Source of the DNA: Planctomycetota bacterium
GTDB lineage: Bacteria > Planctomycetota > SZUA-567 > JAKLDR01
Assembly (NCBI GenBank): GCA_022703445.1
Contig: JAKLDR010000010.1
Coordinates: 1-64,000 of the forward strand
Reading direction: 5' to 3'
Length of the DNA stretch: 64,000 nt
Position 1 is the first letter of the stretch. The number at the start of each line of letters is the position of its first letter. Made by a program: the position numbers and the translations under genes. The notes beneath the pieces are model-generated. The model was given only the letters and a program-made list of their open reading frames with translations, made no database searches and was not told the DNA's origin. Positions 8,097 through 16,789 of the stretch are shown here, in pieces.

Positions 8097-9185
8097 TCAG
8101 CCGCAGTTGCAGCGGTCGTGGTCCAGGCCCACGGCCTGCTTGACTTCCCGGGGCTCCTTGCAGAGGGCGATGACCGGGACGTGGCCGGTGCCGGCCCAGG
8201 CAGACATGATCAGGTCAACCACCTGCCGATAGACCATTACGCGCTCCTCCCGCGGCACGTGGTAATGCATCCCTTCCTTGATGAGCTTCTCAGGCAGCCA
8301 CTCCATGGGCGGCAGGCCCCACTTGGCCGCCATGGTCCGCAGCGACGGCGAGGTTTCGCGGTAGGTGCCGAGTGTGATTCTGGTTGGGCGCAGGCCGTCC
8401 TTGGCGGCGTCGCGGAAGAACGGCCAGTAGGCTTCCTCCCAGTCCGGCGGCGTCAGGATCGGGTCGATGCGCCAGCGGGTCTCGAAACCCACTTCCTGCG
8501 CCCGGCGGGAGGCGGCGAGGCGTTTCCCGACCGGCGGAGTCACGCGGACGCCGTCGTCGAACTTGCCCTCCCAGAGATCCGCCATGCTCTCGGGGTTAAG
8601 ACTGAACGTCACTAAAACATTCCGCGTCGGGAGCCCCTCCAGGTAGTGCACGTTGGCGGTCTTGGTTAGCAGGATGAGCTTGCAGCCGTGGGGGTTCGTG
8701 ACCGGCGACGCGAACAGAGGAATGAGTCGCGCGGCAAGATGGGTCACGCCTTCGTACAGCAGGCTGTCGGAGGCGTCGATCCCCAGGCCAAGGACGGCCC
8801 TGGTGGGGTTCATGAGCCAGAGTCTGACCTCCTCGACGCACTCGTCCACGTTCTCGTAGAGGACGTGGCGACAAGGATTCACCAGCACGCGGTGGGTCCC
8901 GATCAGGAAACACGGCCGGCACCGCAGCCCGCAGGCGCCCTGGCCGAACTTGATGTCGGCCCAGTGCATTGGGCAGTATCCCTCCATGTCCTCACGGGAC
9001 CACGGCGCTATGAACTTCCCCTTGCGGATGGCCCGGTACACTTGCAGCGGCCGGGCCAGGCCCAGGACTTCGGCGGGGACTACTTCAAGCCGCCACTTGC
9101 CGCTACGGACCATCTCCTGTTCGTGGAAGTCGAAGGACTTGCCGCCGATGGTGCGACCAGGCTTTCGGTGACTCTGTGCAAACAT
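8097..9185 (-). CDS. Radical-SAM protein, spore-photoproduct-lyase-like
   Basis: A 362-residue radical-SAM protein of the SPL-like group. The cluster ligands lie in CGLRCRPC (C-x3-C-x2-C, residues about 85-92). Later segments resemble SPL relatives: KLILLTKTANVHYLEG, VLVTFSLNPESMADLWEG and TRWRIDPILTPPDWEEAY. SPL-type enzymes use SAM radical chemistry to repair a thymine dimer, but many relatives, probably including this one, have unknown substrates. ATG at 9185 is preceded by GGAGGACTGCA, a good SD. It lies head to tail with a second such gene. Confidence 0.8.
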   Translation of the reverse strand: MFAQSHRKPGRTIGGKSFDFHEQEMVRSGKWRLEVVPAEVLGLARPLQVYRAIRKGKFIAPWSREDMEGYCPMHWADIKFGQGACGLRCRPCFLIGTHRVLVNPCRHVLYENVDECVEEVRLWLMNPTRAVLGLGIDASDSLLYEGVTHLAARLIPLFASPVTNPHGCKLILLTKTANVHYLEGLPTRNVLVTFSLNPESMADLWEGKFDDGVRVTPPVGKRLAASRRAQEVGFETRWRIDPILTPPDWEEAYWPFFRDAAKDGLRPTRITLGTYRETSPSLRTMAAKWGLPPMEWLPEKLIKEGMHYHVPREERVMVYRQVVDLIMSAWAGTGHVPVIALCKEPREVKQAVGLDHDRCNCG

Positions 9186-9222
9186 TGCAGTCCTCCTCGT
9201 CTGCCGGTTCTCGTGGGTTGCC

Positions 9223-10362
9223 TTACGGCGTCTCGATCAAGTTGTGCATGCAGAACTTGGCCTGGACACCATGCTGCCCGCAGATGCCCAGGAACGGCTC
9301 GACGACGTGCGCCCTGGCCACCGTCTCGGGCAGGCGCCAGCTTCCGCCGCGCCAGACAGGCTGCCCGGAGGGCGACAGCGCCCGGTAGAGGCGGAGCAGC
9401 GCCTCCATCGCCTCGGGCGCATGGCCGCGCCGCCGCTTGACAATCTTGACAAGGGAGAAGACCACGTGCCGGACCCCCACTTCACCGGCAAAGGCGACCA
9501 GGCGGTCAAGGTCGTCCAATGTCTGTGCCTCACACAGGCCGAAGTCGGCCATGCCCTTGGCAGGTACCGTCGGCAGTGGGGAACGGGGGAAGAGCGGGTC
9601 AATGCGCAACACAACAGCGATCCCGGCCGCCCGCAATGCCCGGATGCCCTCGATCCTTTCCTGCACGGACGGCGCCCCCGGCGCGTAGAACGCCCGCGCC
9701 TCGTCGCGCCAGAACTCCAGCGTCACCTCCACCTGGAACGCAGGCCATCCCTTCGCCTGAAACTCCGCGGCCCTCGGATGGCCGGGCGGCAGAACGGACA
9801 GTTCCTTGAAGAGCCCGATGTAACCCAGCTTGGCGGCCAGGAGAGGGTTCTTGGTCAGGAGCGTGATTGTGGAGAAACGACGCCGGTGTGCGCGTATCCT
9901 CTCAAGAGCGTACCGGCAATGTCCCAGTCTCTCCTCCATGGGCTGCAAGGCGTCGGTGCTGTTGGACATGTGGCCTGGGGCAGGCGGCACGTCGAAGCGT
10001 TCGAGGTCCGCCATGTCCTTGTCGATGAGTCGCTCGAAGTCGCTCTTTGAATTCGCCGCCTCCGGTTCGTAAGCGGCGGCGTAACAGTACGCACAGCCGT
10101 GAGCACATCCAGTGTATACGTTGATACAGTAGCGATGGCCGCTTGGGAAGGAATGCTGATGCCCGAATGGGCAATACCACTTCACCACCCGCGGCCGCGT
10201 CGGGCCGATCATGGGCTTCGCCGAACGGTGCGGCAGGAAGTAGTTGGCGAGCGCAGCCTGCTCCGCCGCGGGCCGTCCTTCCCAGACAGCATGGTACTTC
10301 GGGTCGATCCGCGGGACCAAGGCCAAGGCTTCTTGTACGGTCAGGGCATCCAGGGTGCTCAC
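9223..10362 (-). CDS. Radical-SAM protein, SPL/Rv2578c-like
   Basis: A 379-residue radical-SAM protein. The [4Fe-4S] motif is YTGCAHGCAYCYAAAYEPE (C-x3-C-x2-C, about residues 85-92). It is followed by barrel segments ITLLTKNPLLAAKL, VEVTLEFWRDEARAF, VVLRIDPLFPRSPLP and HVVFSLVKIVKRRRG. The layout matches the Rv2578c/SPL-like family. It starts at GTG 10362 (AAGGAGG five bases before) and overlaps the NrdG-like gene by four bases. Two divergent SPL-like enzymes in one operon suggest separate substrates or a heterodimer. The substrate cannot be read from sequence. Confidence 0.8.
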   Translation of the reverse strand: MSTLDALTVQEALALVPRIDPKYHAVWEGRPAAEQAALANYFLPHRSAKPMIGPTRPRVVKWYCPFGHQHSFPSGHRYCINVYTGCAHGCAYCYAAAYEPEAANSKSDFERLIDKDMADLERFDVPPAPGHMSNSTDALQPMEERLGHCRYALERIRAHRRRFSTITLLTKNPLLAAKLGYIGLFKELSVLPPGHPRAAEFQAKGWPAFQVEVTLEFWRDEARAFYAPGAPSVQERIEGIRALRAAGIAVVLRIDPLFPRSPLPTVPAKGMADFGLCEAQTLDDLDRLVAFAGEVGVRHVVFSLVKIVKRRRGHAPEAMEALLRLYRALSPSGQPVWRGGSWRLPETVARAHVVEPFLGICGQHGVQAKFCMHNLIETP

Positions 10363-11081
10363 GTTGTCCTCCTTCGTTCGTCGTTGCCTTTTCCGGTCTC
10401 CTCCTGGTCGTGGCCTGGCGAACGCAAGCTGCGTGCCACGGCCACGGAGTCGTCTGGTTTCGGTTCAGCCTGTTGAAGCAGCCTGCGCCTCAGGACACCC
10501 TCCACCTGAAGCGCACCAGAGCCGGTCAGCACAAGGCCGTCAGGAGTCACCCGCACATGGCAGCTCACTTTCGCCGGGCTGTTCCCGGCGCGGGCCTCCA
10601 GGGCCGGATTGAAGAAGAGCAGCCGCTGGTTGGACGAGCCCCGGTAGTGGCCCGGAGGAAGCGCCAGGCCTTGCACGAACGGCCCGTCGATGAGCAAGTC
10701 CAGCTCCGCAAGCAGGCCCGCCGCTCCGGGCACCACGTCGCTCCGGATCTCCTCAACGGTATACCCGGAATAGGCCGCGACGTAGAGCCCGGCCTCCTTG
10801 ACCATGCGGGCAACGCTGCGCACCAGGCGGGCCTGCAGCATAGGCTCCCCGCCGCTGAAACAGACCCCAGCGATTCCCCGGAGCCCGCGCACCCAACGGG
10901 CAAGGCTTTCCGGCCGGGCCAGCATCCCGATGCGCCGGGTGCTCTGAAATCCCGGATTGGCGCACCCCTCGCAGTGCAGCCGGCAACCCTGGAGCCAGCA
11001 CCCGGCCCAAAGCCCCCCAGGCGCCATGGCCATGCTGCCCGGATCGAGCGCGGCGATGTTCAGGAGACCTTCGGGGACCAT
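10359..11081 (-). CDS. NrdG-like radical-SAM activating enzyme
   Basis: A 240-residue protein resembling the activases of anaerobic ribonucleotide reductase and pyruvate formate-lyase. The signature QGCRLHCEGCANPGF gives C-x3-C-x2-C; GVCFSGGEPMLQA is the SAM-binding GGEP motif; and LDLLIDGPFVQGLAL is typical of NrdG relatives. A longer in-frame start would enter the AAA+ gene, so I use ATG 11081, six bases past that gene's stop. No class III reductase (nrdD) is in the window and the local reductase is class II, so the target is probably a different glycyl-radical protein or something new. Confidence 0.82.
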   Translation of the reverse strand: MVPEGLLNIAALDPGSMAMAPGGLWAGCWLQGCRLHCEGCANPGFQSTRRIGMLARPESLARWVRGLRGIAGVCFSGGEPMLQARLVRSVARMVKEAGLYVAAYSGYTVEEIRSDVVPGAAGLLAELDLLIDGPFVQGLALPPGHYRGSSNQRLLFFNPALEARAGNSPAKVSCHVRVTPDGLVLTGSGALQVEGVLRRRLLQQAEPKPDDSVAVARSLRSPGHDQEETGKGNDERRRTT

Positions 11082-11086
11082 GGTCT

Positions 11087-12790
11087 TCAGCCCCTGCCCA
11101 CAGTGACCGTGCCCTGGGCATCGGCGTCGACCACCAGGGGGCTCCCGCGCCCGGGCTGCTCGCGCACCGAGAACCGCGCCACTTTGTGGAGCAGCTCGCA
11201 GGTGACCGCGTGGTTGGCGGTGTGTCCCGCTTGGCCGCGCCTCTCCGCAGCGCGGACCAGTGCGTCCATCGCCGCCGGAGTGATGCGCAGGCGGTTGCCC
11301 GTTCCTGCCTCGACCCTCCGTACCCCGTCCTGCACCGCCTGCTCCACCACCCTGCGGTGGCCATCGGCCGAAAGGGCGTCGAGGCTCATCACGGCCTGCA
11401 TGCGGTTGAGGAATGGCCGGCCGAACCCAGCCTCCAGCACATCCATGTAGGCCGCCCGGCGCCCGGGGGCGTCCTGGATGCGTTCCGCCAGATCGCAGCC
11501 GAGGTTCGTAGTGAAGACGACGATGAGGTTGCGGAGGTTGACCTCGGTGCCGTCCCCGAGGCGCGCCAGCCCGCTCTCGAGGGCAGTCAACAGCGACTCC
11601 AGTATCTCCCGCACGCACTTCTCTGCCTCGTCCAGGATCAGCACCTGCAGGGTTCCGTCGACCTGGCCCAGCAGCCCTCGTGTCTCCCCGAAGCCCCGGA
11701 AGCCAGGCGGCGGCCCGAAAAGCTCCGTGATGTTGGCCTCGTTCCGGCACTTCTCCAAGCTGAACTGGAGGACCCCCTTCGGTCCTCTGAGCAGTTCCAT
11801 GAGGACCCTGGGGACCATGGACTTGCCGCAGCCTGACGGCCCGGCCAGCAGCATGCATCCTAATACGCCCCGGCGGGGCCTCATACCGGTTGCCGCCATC
11901 GCCGCGCAGCCAACCAGGAAGTCGATGGCCGGTTCGGCACCGACGATCTCCCGGCGCGCGGCCGCCTCCGCCTTCAGTATCCTGCCGGTGTCAGGGACGC
12001 CGTCACAGCCGTCCAACACAGCAGCCATGGCCGCCGGGGTGACGCGCACGCCGTCCTTCCGGATACGCCTGAGCGCGTAGTCGAGGTCGGCCAGAGGGCG
12101 GGAGCCGAACCGCTCGGCCAGGATGTCCACGCCGCCCGCCTCGAACAGCGAAGGTTCCGCGGCCCGGGCCAGCTCGAGGCAACTGCGCACGTCTTCCTGC
12201 GACGGCTGCGTTATCTCGATGGCCAGGCAGGCCATCCCGAACTTGCCGACCTGCCGCTGGAACCTGTCCATATCCCGGATAATGACCACCAGCAGGTTGC
12301 CCTGGGCGATGCCCGTCCCCGACGCAACCCAGCTGCGCAGGTAGTCCGCGAGCAGAGGGTTGCCGCCGGTGTCCGGGTCGTCCAGCACCGCCGCCACCCG
12401 GCCGGGGCTGGCCAGGACGCCTGCCAGGACCTGGTAACTGGTCAGGGCGTCGAACTGCATTTCCTGGCGGAGCCGGCCCTCCAGGCGCTCCCGCATCTGG
12501 GCCACCCGGTCCTCCGCAGTCCCCGCCTCAGGGCCGCTCCTCGTCTGCTGGATCCGCTGGCGCAGGCCGGCATCCTCGGTGCGCAGCCCCTCGCAGGCGC
12601 GGAACGTCAGCACCGTCCTGTTGCGGGCGGCGGCCGCAATCACCACTTCCCCCAAGGGGGCGAAGCCCTTGCCGAAGGGGAGAAGGTCCTGCACGAGCCC
12701 GCTGACCGTAACCGACGTGAACGCCGACCCGTCGGACATCGGCTCCCGCAGGGCTTCCACCACACCCCGGCCGCTCAGTTGCCGCTGCAT
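11087..12790 (-). CDS. ClpA/ClpB-like AAA+ ATPase
   Basis: A 567-residue protein with two AAA-like modules. The second (about 310-500) is complete and of the AAA_2/Clp type: Walker A GPSGCGKS, Walker B QVLILDEAEK, sensor VVFTTNLGCD and an arginine-finger-like GFGRPFLNRM. It ends in a Clp C-domain-like tail. The first (about 60-260) lacks a P-loop but keeps a Walker B-like LLVVIIRDMDRF, so it seems a degenerate ring. Clp-like unfoldases remodel protein complexes with ATP. There is no N-terminal Clp repeat, so its targets likely come from the adjacent propeller/coiled-coil proteins. SD AAGGAG precedes ATG 12790. Confidence 0.8.
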   Translation of the reverse strand: MQRQLSGRGVVEALREPMSDGSAFTSVTVSGLVQDLLPFGKGFAPLGEVVIAAAARNRTVLTFRACEGLRTEDAGLRQRIQQTRSGPEAGTAEDRVAQMRERLEGRLRQEMQFDALTSYQVLAGVLASPGRVAAVLDDPDTGGNPLLADYLRSWVASGTGIAQGNLLVVIIRDMDRFQRQVGKFGMACLAIEITQPSQEDVRSCLELARAAEPSLFEAGGVDILAERFGSRPLADLDYALRRIRKDGVRVTPAAMAAVLDGCDGVPDTGRILKAEAAARREIVGAEPAIDFLVGCAAMAATGMRPRRGVLGCMLLAGPSGCGKSMVPRVLMELLRGPKGVLQFSLEKCRNEANITELFGPPPGFRGFGETRGLLGQVDGTLQVLILDEAEKCVREILESLLTALESGLARLGDGTEVNLRNLIVVFTTNLGCDLAERIQDAPGRRAAYMDVLEAGFGRPFLNRMQAVMSLDALSADGHRRVVEQAVQDGVRRVEAGTGNRLRITPAAMDALVRAAERRGQAGHTANHAVTCELLHKVARFSVREQPGRGSPLVVDADAQGTVTVGRG

Positions 12791-13299
12791 GTTCTGCTCC
12801 TTGCTTCAAGGTGCCCCTCGTCGTCCGACGCCATGGCCTCGGGCTTCAGTTGCGTGACCTCGTCGCTCACCGCGAACCCCGCTTCGCCGAGCCGCTCGTC
12901 CAGCTTCCGCGACAGGTCCAGGCAACCGCGGCCCGCGAAGCCCTCCATGTCGAAGAAAGCGTTCCCACCGCGGTCAACGGTCAGGTACACCCTCTCCCCC
13001 GTTGGCCGGAAGGCCGCCTGGACCGGCCGGCCGTCGATCAGTTCCGTCTGCACGTCGAACCCGTGGCTTCTCAGGGCGCCGGCCAGCTCCCTGGTAATGG
13101 CTTGGTCCAGTTCCTGTTGCAGGCGCTCTTCCTCTGCCCGGCGATGCTCGGCCTCGGCGCGCTGCCGCTCTTCCTCAGCCTTCCTGACAGCCTCGCCGGT
13201 GGCGGCTGCCACGGCCGGCGCGGGCACGTAGTGTGCGGCATCGTCGCTTCTGCCACCTGCCCACCGGCGCCTGACCCTGATCGTTCTGCGCGAAGACAT
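12775..13299 (-). CDS. Hypothetical coiled-coil protein
   Basis: A protein of 174 residues. Residues about 35-75 form a strongly charged helix (AVRKAEEERQRAEAEHRRAE), probably coiled coil. A compact C-terminal domain follows (FDVQTELIDGRPVQAAFRPT, VYLTVDRGGNAFFDMEGFAG) of unknown fold. I chose ATG 13299 because AAGGAG lies 12 bases upstream; a GTG at 13311 would leave no room for that SD. It overlaps the start of the AAA+ gene by 16 bases, which suggests a partner or substrate adaptor for that ATPase. Confidence 0.68.
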   Translation of the reverse strand: MSSRRTIRVRRRWAGGRSDDAAHYVPAPAVAAATGEAVRKAEEERQRAEAEHRRAEEERLQQELDQAITRELAGALRSHGFDVQTELIDGRPVQAAFRPTGERVYLTVDRGGNAFFDMEGFAGRGCLDLSRKLDERLGEAGFAVSDEVTQLKPEAMASDDEGHLEARSRTCSGN

Positions 13300-13303
13300 G
13301 GCC

Positions 13304-15196
13304 TCAAGCACTCCTTTCGTCCTGTTGGCCCTGGAGCCTGGCGGCCTGCCTGGCCGCCTGGTCCCGGTTCAACCTTGCCCGTTCCTCCTCCTCCTGCATG
13401 GCCTGCTCCAGCCGCCTGACCAACGCCTCCTGCTTGAGCAGATCGTCCCGGCGCGCGCTGAGCACCGTGGCCAGCTCGGCGGCCTTCGCCTCCTCGTCCG
13501 TGGTGTCCTTCGCAACCCTCTCCAGCCGCTCGGCGGCGGCGCTGACAGCCTCCCGCGTCTCCTCGAGCTGCGCCTTCGCCGCCTGCAGATCCCCGTCCTT
13601 CCTGGCCAGCTCCTGCTGGTGCTCGCGGATCCGCGCGCGGGCATCCTCGATAGCCCCGGCGACGGCCTCGTTCTCGTCCACGACCTTGGCCTCCTTGCGC
13701 TCCAGGCAGGCCAGCTCCCGTTGGCCCTTGGAAAGCGACCCGTCCAACAGCGCCCCCCGCCCGTCGCCGCACGTCGGCCTCGCTGCCAGTAGCAGAACCT
13801 CGTTGGTGGCCCGCTTCGCCATGCCCACGATGATCTTGCCGAACTCGCCGGGAATATGGGTTTGCGGACGGCCCAGCAGCTTCTTCCTGGCCTCCACGGC
13901 AGGATGATGGTCCCGTACAACCTCCAGATGCACGCCCATCAACCGCGTGGAATCCATGAACCACCCTAGCTTAAGCTGGTCCACCTCGTCCGACTCCAGG
14001 ACCGTGCGGTCGGCGGCGCGCCACATCTCCAGCACCTCAATGTGCTTGTCATACAGGTCTATGCTTTCCCTCGCGCGGCGCCGCTCCCGCGGGTCCGGAG
14101 ACTCCGTCGCCAGCCGGCTCAACTCTCGCCGCTCCGCGCGCACCTGCTCGAGTGCCTTGGCCGTGGACTCCGCGGCGCGGCGGTCCTCTTCCTCAAGGGC
14201 TTTCATCTCGCGCGCGTGGTTCTCCATGGACCTGATGCCCGCCTGCAGTACCTGCACCCCGGCCTCCGCCGTGTAAGCGAGGTTCTTCGCCCGCCAGTCC
14301 AGCGTCTGGAGCAGCCGGCTGTCCCCGCCCCCGAGGTGGAACCGGAAGACCTTCGCCTTCACCCGGACCTGCAGTTCCGCCCGGCGGCAGGCGATGACCG
14401 CCTCGTCGGCAGGGCCGGGAAGCGCCAGCGGCTCGAAAGCCCCGAGGTCGTTGCGCACGAGGCACCGGCCGCCGGCAAGCACCGCTGCCTCCCAAGCACC
14501 GTCAGGCGTGCAGGCCAGGGCCCGGACCTGCCCCGGCACAGGCACCTGGCGAAGCAGGTTGCCCTTCTCCCCGAAGCGGGCCACCACTCCGCCGCAGTCG
14601 CAGCCGAAGAAGAACGCGCCGTCCGCAAGCCCGCCGCACAGGCAGCGGCCAGGCAAAGGCACCCTGCTGGCCGCCCCTCCGCGCACGATGACCGCCTGCG
14701 CGGACCCGTCGGTGACCACGTAGGTCCCGGGTTCCTCGGTCAGGTGGATCCGCACGGCCCCCAGCCGGAACCTGCCGAAGAGCCCTCCGGGCGCCGGCAG
14801 CTCCGCAAACATCCGGACGTTCCCGGTCGCGGCTTCCAGTACCCCGAGGGATCTCCCGCTGACAAAAACCACGCCGTCGGCGGCCTCGTCCCACACCAGG
14901 CCGCGGACCTTCGCCGGCAGGGTTTCCCGGAACACCTTGGCGGCCTGGACATTGAGGCAGCGGACCGTCCGGCCGTCAGCGCCAGCCAGTACCTTTGCGT
15001 CAGGACTGGCGGTTATCAGCCCGGACGGCTCCAGCTCGGCAATGGGCAGGGCACCCGCCGCCAAGTCCGGGTCGCACCTGAACACGCTGCCATCGGCCCG
15101 CAAGACCGCCGCGGTCTTCAGGTGGGGCAGCGGCACCGTCTGAACCGCCTCCGCGTCGCCCAGGTCGAAACTGCTCAGTGGTTGTGGCTGTGACAT
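13304..15196 (-). CDS. Beta-propeller-like and coiled-coil protein
   Basis: A 630-residue protein. The first half (about 20-290) is built of repeating beta-rich units (TAAVLRADGSVFRCDP, LITASPDAKVLAGADGRTVR, VRGLVWDEAADGVVFVSGRS), like WD/PQQ-type propeller blades. The second half is long coiled coil (ARIREHQQELARKDGDLQAA, REAVSAAAERLERVAKDTTD). ATG 15196 has AGGAGG eight bases upstream, stronger than the in-frame start 57 bases earlier. Such proteins act as scaffolds. With the adjoining Clp-like ATPase and SprT-like peptidase it may form a substrate-recognition platform, which is inference. Confidence 0.75.
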   Translation of the reverse strand: MSQPQPLSSFDLGDAEAVQTVPLPHLKTAAVLRADGSVFRCDPDLAAGALPIAELEPSGLITASPDAKVLAGADGRTVRCLNVQAAKVFRETLPAKVRGLVWDEAADGVVFVSGRSLGVLEAATGNVRMFAELPAPGGLFGRFRLGAVRIHLTEEPGTYVVTDGSAQAVIVRGGAASRVPLPGRCLCGGLADGAFFFGCDCGGVVARFGEKGNLLRQVPVPGQVRALACTPDGAWEAAVLAGGRCLVRNDLGAFEPLALPGPADEAVIACRRAELQVRVKAKVFRFHLGGGDSRLLQTLDWRAKNLAYTAEAGVQVLQAGIRSMENHAREMKALEEEDRRAAESTAKALEQVRAERRELSRLATESPDPRERRRARESIDLYDKHIEVLEMWRAADRTVLESDEVDQLKLGWFMDSTRLMGVHLEVVRDHHPAVEARKKLLGRPQTHIPGEFGKIIVGMAKRATNEVLLLAARPTCGDGRGALLDGSLSKGQRELACLERKEAKVVDENEAVAGAIEDARARIREHQQELARKDGDLQAAKAQLEETREAVSAAAERLERVAKDTTDEEAKAAELATVLSARRDDLLKQEALVRRLEQAMQEEEERARLNRDQAARQAARLQGQQDERSA

Positions 15197-15230
15197 GCTT
15201 GGATCCTCCTTCATCTCCACGGGCCCAAAG

Positions 15231-16028
15231 CTACAGCTCTCGGTGGAACTCATTGCCGCAACGCAAACAGCGTGCCCGGACCTCGACAGCGGCGCGGATG
15301 GTCGTGCAGCCCTTGCTGCACACCCACTTCAGCATCTTGCACGACGTTCTCACGGGCTCTGCTTCGGGAAGCAGGTACTTGAGTTCAGGCAAGCCGTGAC
15401 TGACGATCAGCTTGTTAAAGAGCCCGTCCGCCGCGATTGAGAGGGTATGCCCCCGATTGTCCACCTCGATGCCGAAGTGATGGCTCATCAGCCGGTATTC
15501 GCGGTTGTGGTAATTATGCTTGCCCGGCTTCCCCCGAAGTTCCTGCCATAGATGGAGCAACTCATGGAACCAGACCTTTAGTAGGAAACCAGGGCCACCT
15601 TCTTCGAGGCAATCGTCAAGATCTAGCGTAATCTCAAAACGGAACCCAGCTTCACCGTGATTGTTGATGTACGTGCCATAAGCACGGGGGAGGGACCGGA
15701 ACCTGAGATGTGGACGCGGCAGCGGACCGCCAAGGATTAGCGAGAACTTCTCGTTGAAGATATCGAACCAACGCCACAGGAAGGCTGCAACTTCACGGTA
15801 TACCCATGTGGACTGGCCCACATACTCCTTCACTTGGTCGTTCATGGCGATATCTGCATCACTGCACTTGTTTCGGGAACTGGTGACCCCTGTGAGATCC
15901 ACCGTAACTGTGCGGCAAGGATCTGCCGTTTCGTTTTCCGGTTTATACTCCAAGGCCCCTCCCTCCTGTGGGGGAGCGGCGTCAGCAACGGCGGTGCCGG
16001 GCGCAAGCTGGCCGGATGTCGGTGTCAT
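15231..16028 (-). CDS. SprT-like zinc metallopeptidase
   Basis: A 265-residue protein with the metallopeptidase motif FHELLHLWQELRG (HExxH) and a later NREYRLMSHHFGIEVD that supplies further ligands. A C-terminal zinc ribbon follows (CSKGCTTI, RCLRCGNEF). This matches SprT/Spartan-type peptidases, some of which clear DNA-protein crosslinks. Here a long insert separates the motif and ribbon, so the class may be divergent. I place the start at ATG 16028, with AGGAG about nine bases upstream; the next gene's stop overlaps just before. The DNA is somewhat AT-richer than its neighbours. Lying first in the ATPase operon, it could act on protein-DNA adducts. Confidence 0.72.
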   Translation of the reverse strand: MTPTSGQLAPGTAVADAAPPQEGGALEYKPENETADPCRTVTVDLTGVTSSRNKCSDADIAMNDQVKEYVGQSTWVYREVAAFLWRWFDIFNEKFSLILGGPLPRPHLRFRSLPRAYGTYINNHGEAGFRFEITLDLDDCLEEGGPGFLLKVWFHELLHLWQELRGKPGKHNYHNREYRLMSHHFGIEVDNRGHTLSIAADGLFNKLIVSHGLPELKYLLPEAEPVRTSCKMLKWVCSKGCTTIRAAVEVRARCLRCGNEFHREL

Positions 16029-16040
16029 CGGCCCCACTCC

Positions 16041-16436
16041 TCACGCCGACCGGCGGTGTGTCAGGACCTGGGCGCGGTTCACCTTCGCGCGCCGCACGGC
16101 CGCGTCCACCAGGTGCCTCGGCAGGGGGAAGCCCTTATGCGTCGGGTCAACGGCCAAGCCCTGGCCGCAGCAGGACCGGACGGCCTTGCGGCGGCCCGCC
16201 ATGACGTGGCCCGCAGGCCATGTGGCCCCGCACGGACACGGCTGCCGGCGACCGATCACGGGGAACCGGGCCGGTGTGCTCCTGGCGGGCTGCTCGATGG
16301 GCGGGGTTGCCGGTGCCGCAGGCGCCGGCTCCACCAGCGGCGCCCGCCCGCCCGTCTTCCGGAAGGTCTTGATGGCGGCGACGGCCAGGAGCAGCGCTGC
16401 GGCGGTTACTACCAGGACAGTGATCAGGCTTGTCAT
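16041..16436 (-). CDS. Small membrane-anchored hypothetical protein
   Basis: A 131-residue protein with one N-terminal membrane segment (SLITVLVVTAAALLLAVAAI, residues 3-22), a proline/alanine-rich linker and a C-terminal domain with CPCGATWPAGH and RSCCGQGL, whose cysteines may bind zinc. It is the first gene of the long minus-strand run that continues to base 1. AGGGAG lies upstream of ATG 16436. No known family. Confidence 0.6.
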   Translation of the reverse strand: MTSLITVLVVTAAALLLAVAAIKTFRKTGGRAPLVEPAPAAPATPPIEQPARSTPARFPVIGRRQPCPCGATWPAGHVMAGRRKAVRSCCGQGLAVDPTHKGFPLPRHLVDAAVRRAKVNRAQVLTHRRSA

Positions 16437-16609
16437 CTCGATTCTCCCTTCATCCAGTTGCGGGGGACGGCCCGCAGACGGCGGGGCACATAGGCAAGTT
16501 CTGGGCCAATGGATCCGGCGCGCTTCTGAATCCCGTTGCGCCGTGGCAACAGGGCTTTCAGCGGGGACTTACGATATCGTGCGCATCGAGACCGGTTGGG
16601 GCGCCTGGT

Positions 16610-16666
16610 TTCTCAGGCACCGTGAGAAATGAGGATTCTCACGCCGTTCTCAGATTCTCATGAGAA
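16610..16666. promoter_or_regulatory. Cluster of six TTCTCA/TGAGAA half-sites (operator-like)
   Basis: Half-sites lie at 16610-16615, 16623-16628, 16636-16641, 16647-16652, 16655-16660 and 16661-16666. The last two form the perfect palindrome TTCTCATGAGAA; the first three alternate orientation with 7-base spacers. The cluster lies 125-180 bases before the bEBP-like gene and between divergent transcripts, like an enhancer or operator array for an oligomeric regulator. The encoded AAA+/HTH protein itself is the natural candidate ligand. Confidence 0.6.
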
Positions 16667-16789
16667 TGCCGTTGGCCGAGAGCGGCCCCTGCATGGCAGG
16701 GGTGTTTGACGCCGAGAGCCTTTGCCCTAGAATCCTCCGGCAGCAGTGGGGACGTGCCTTCAGGCCACCACGGAGGAGGAGTCACCACC

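Noticed and set aside
16706-16733. TTGACG - 16 bases - TAGAAT, a bacterial sigma-70-like promoter before the bEBP-like gene
   Set aside because: Orc1/Cdc6 and many TATA boxes point to an archaeal host; one such match is expected by chance. It could survive from a bacterial donor, so it is recorded.
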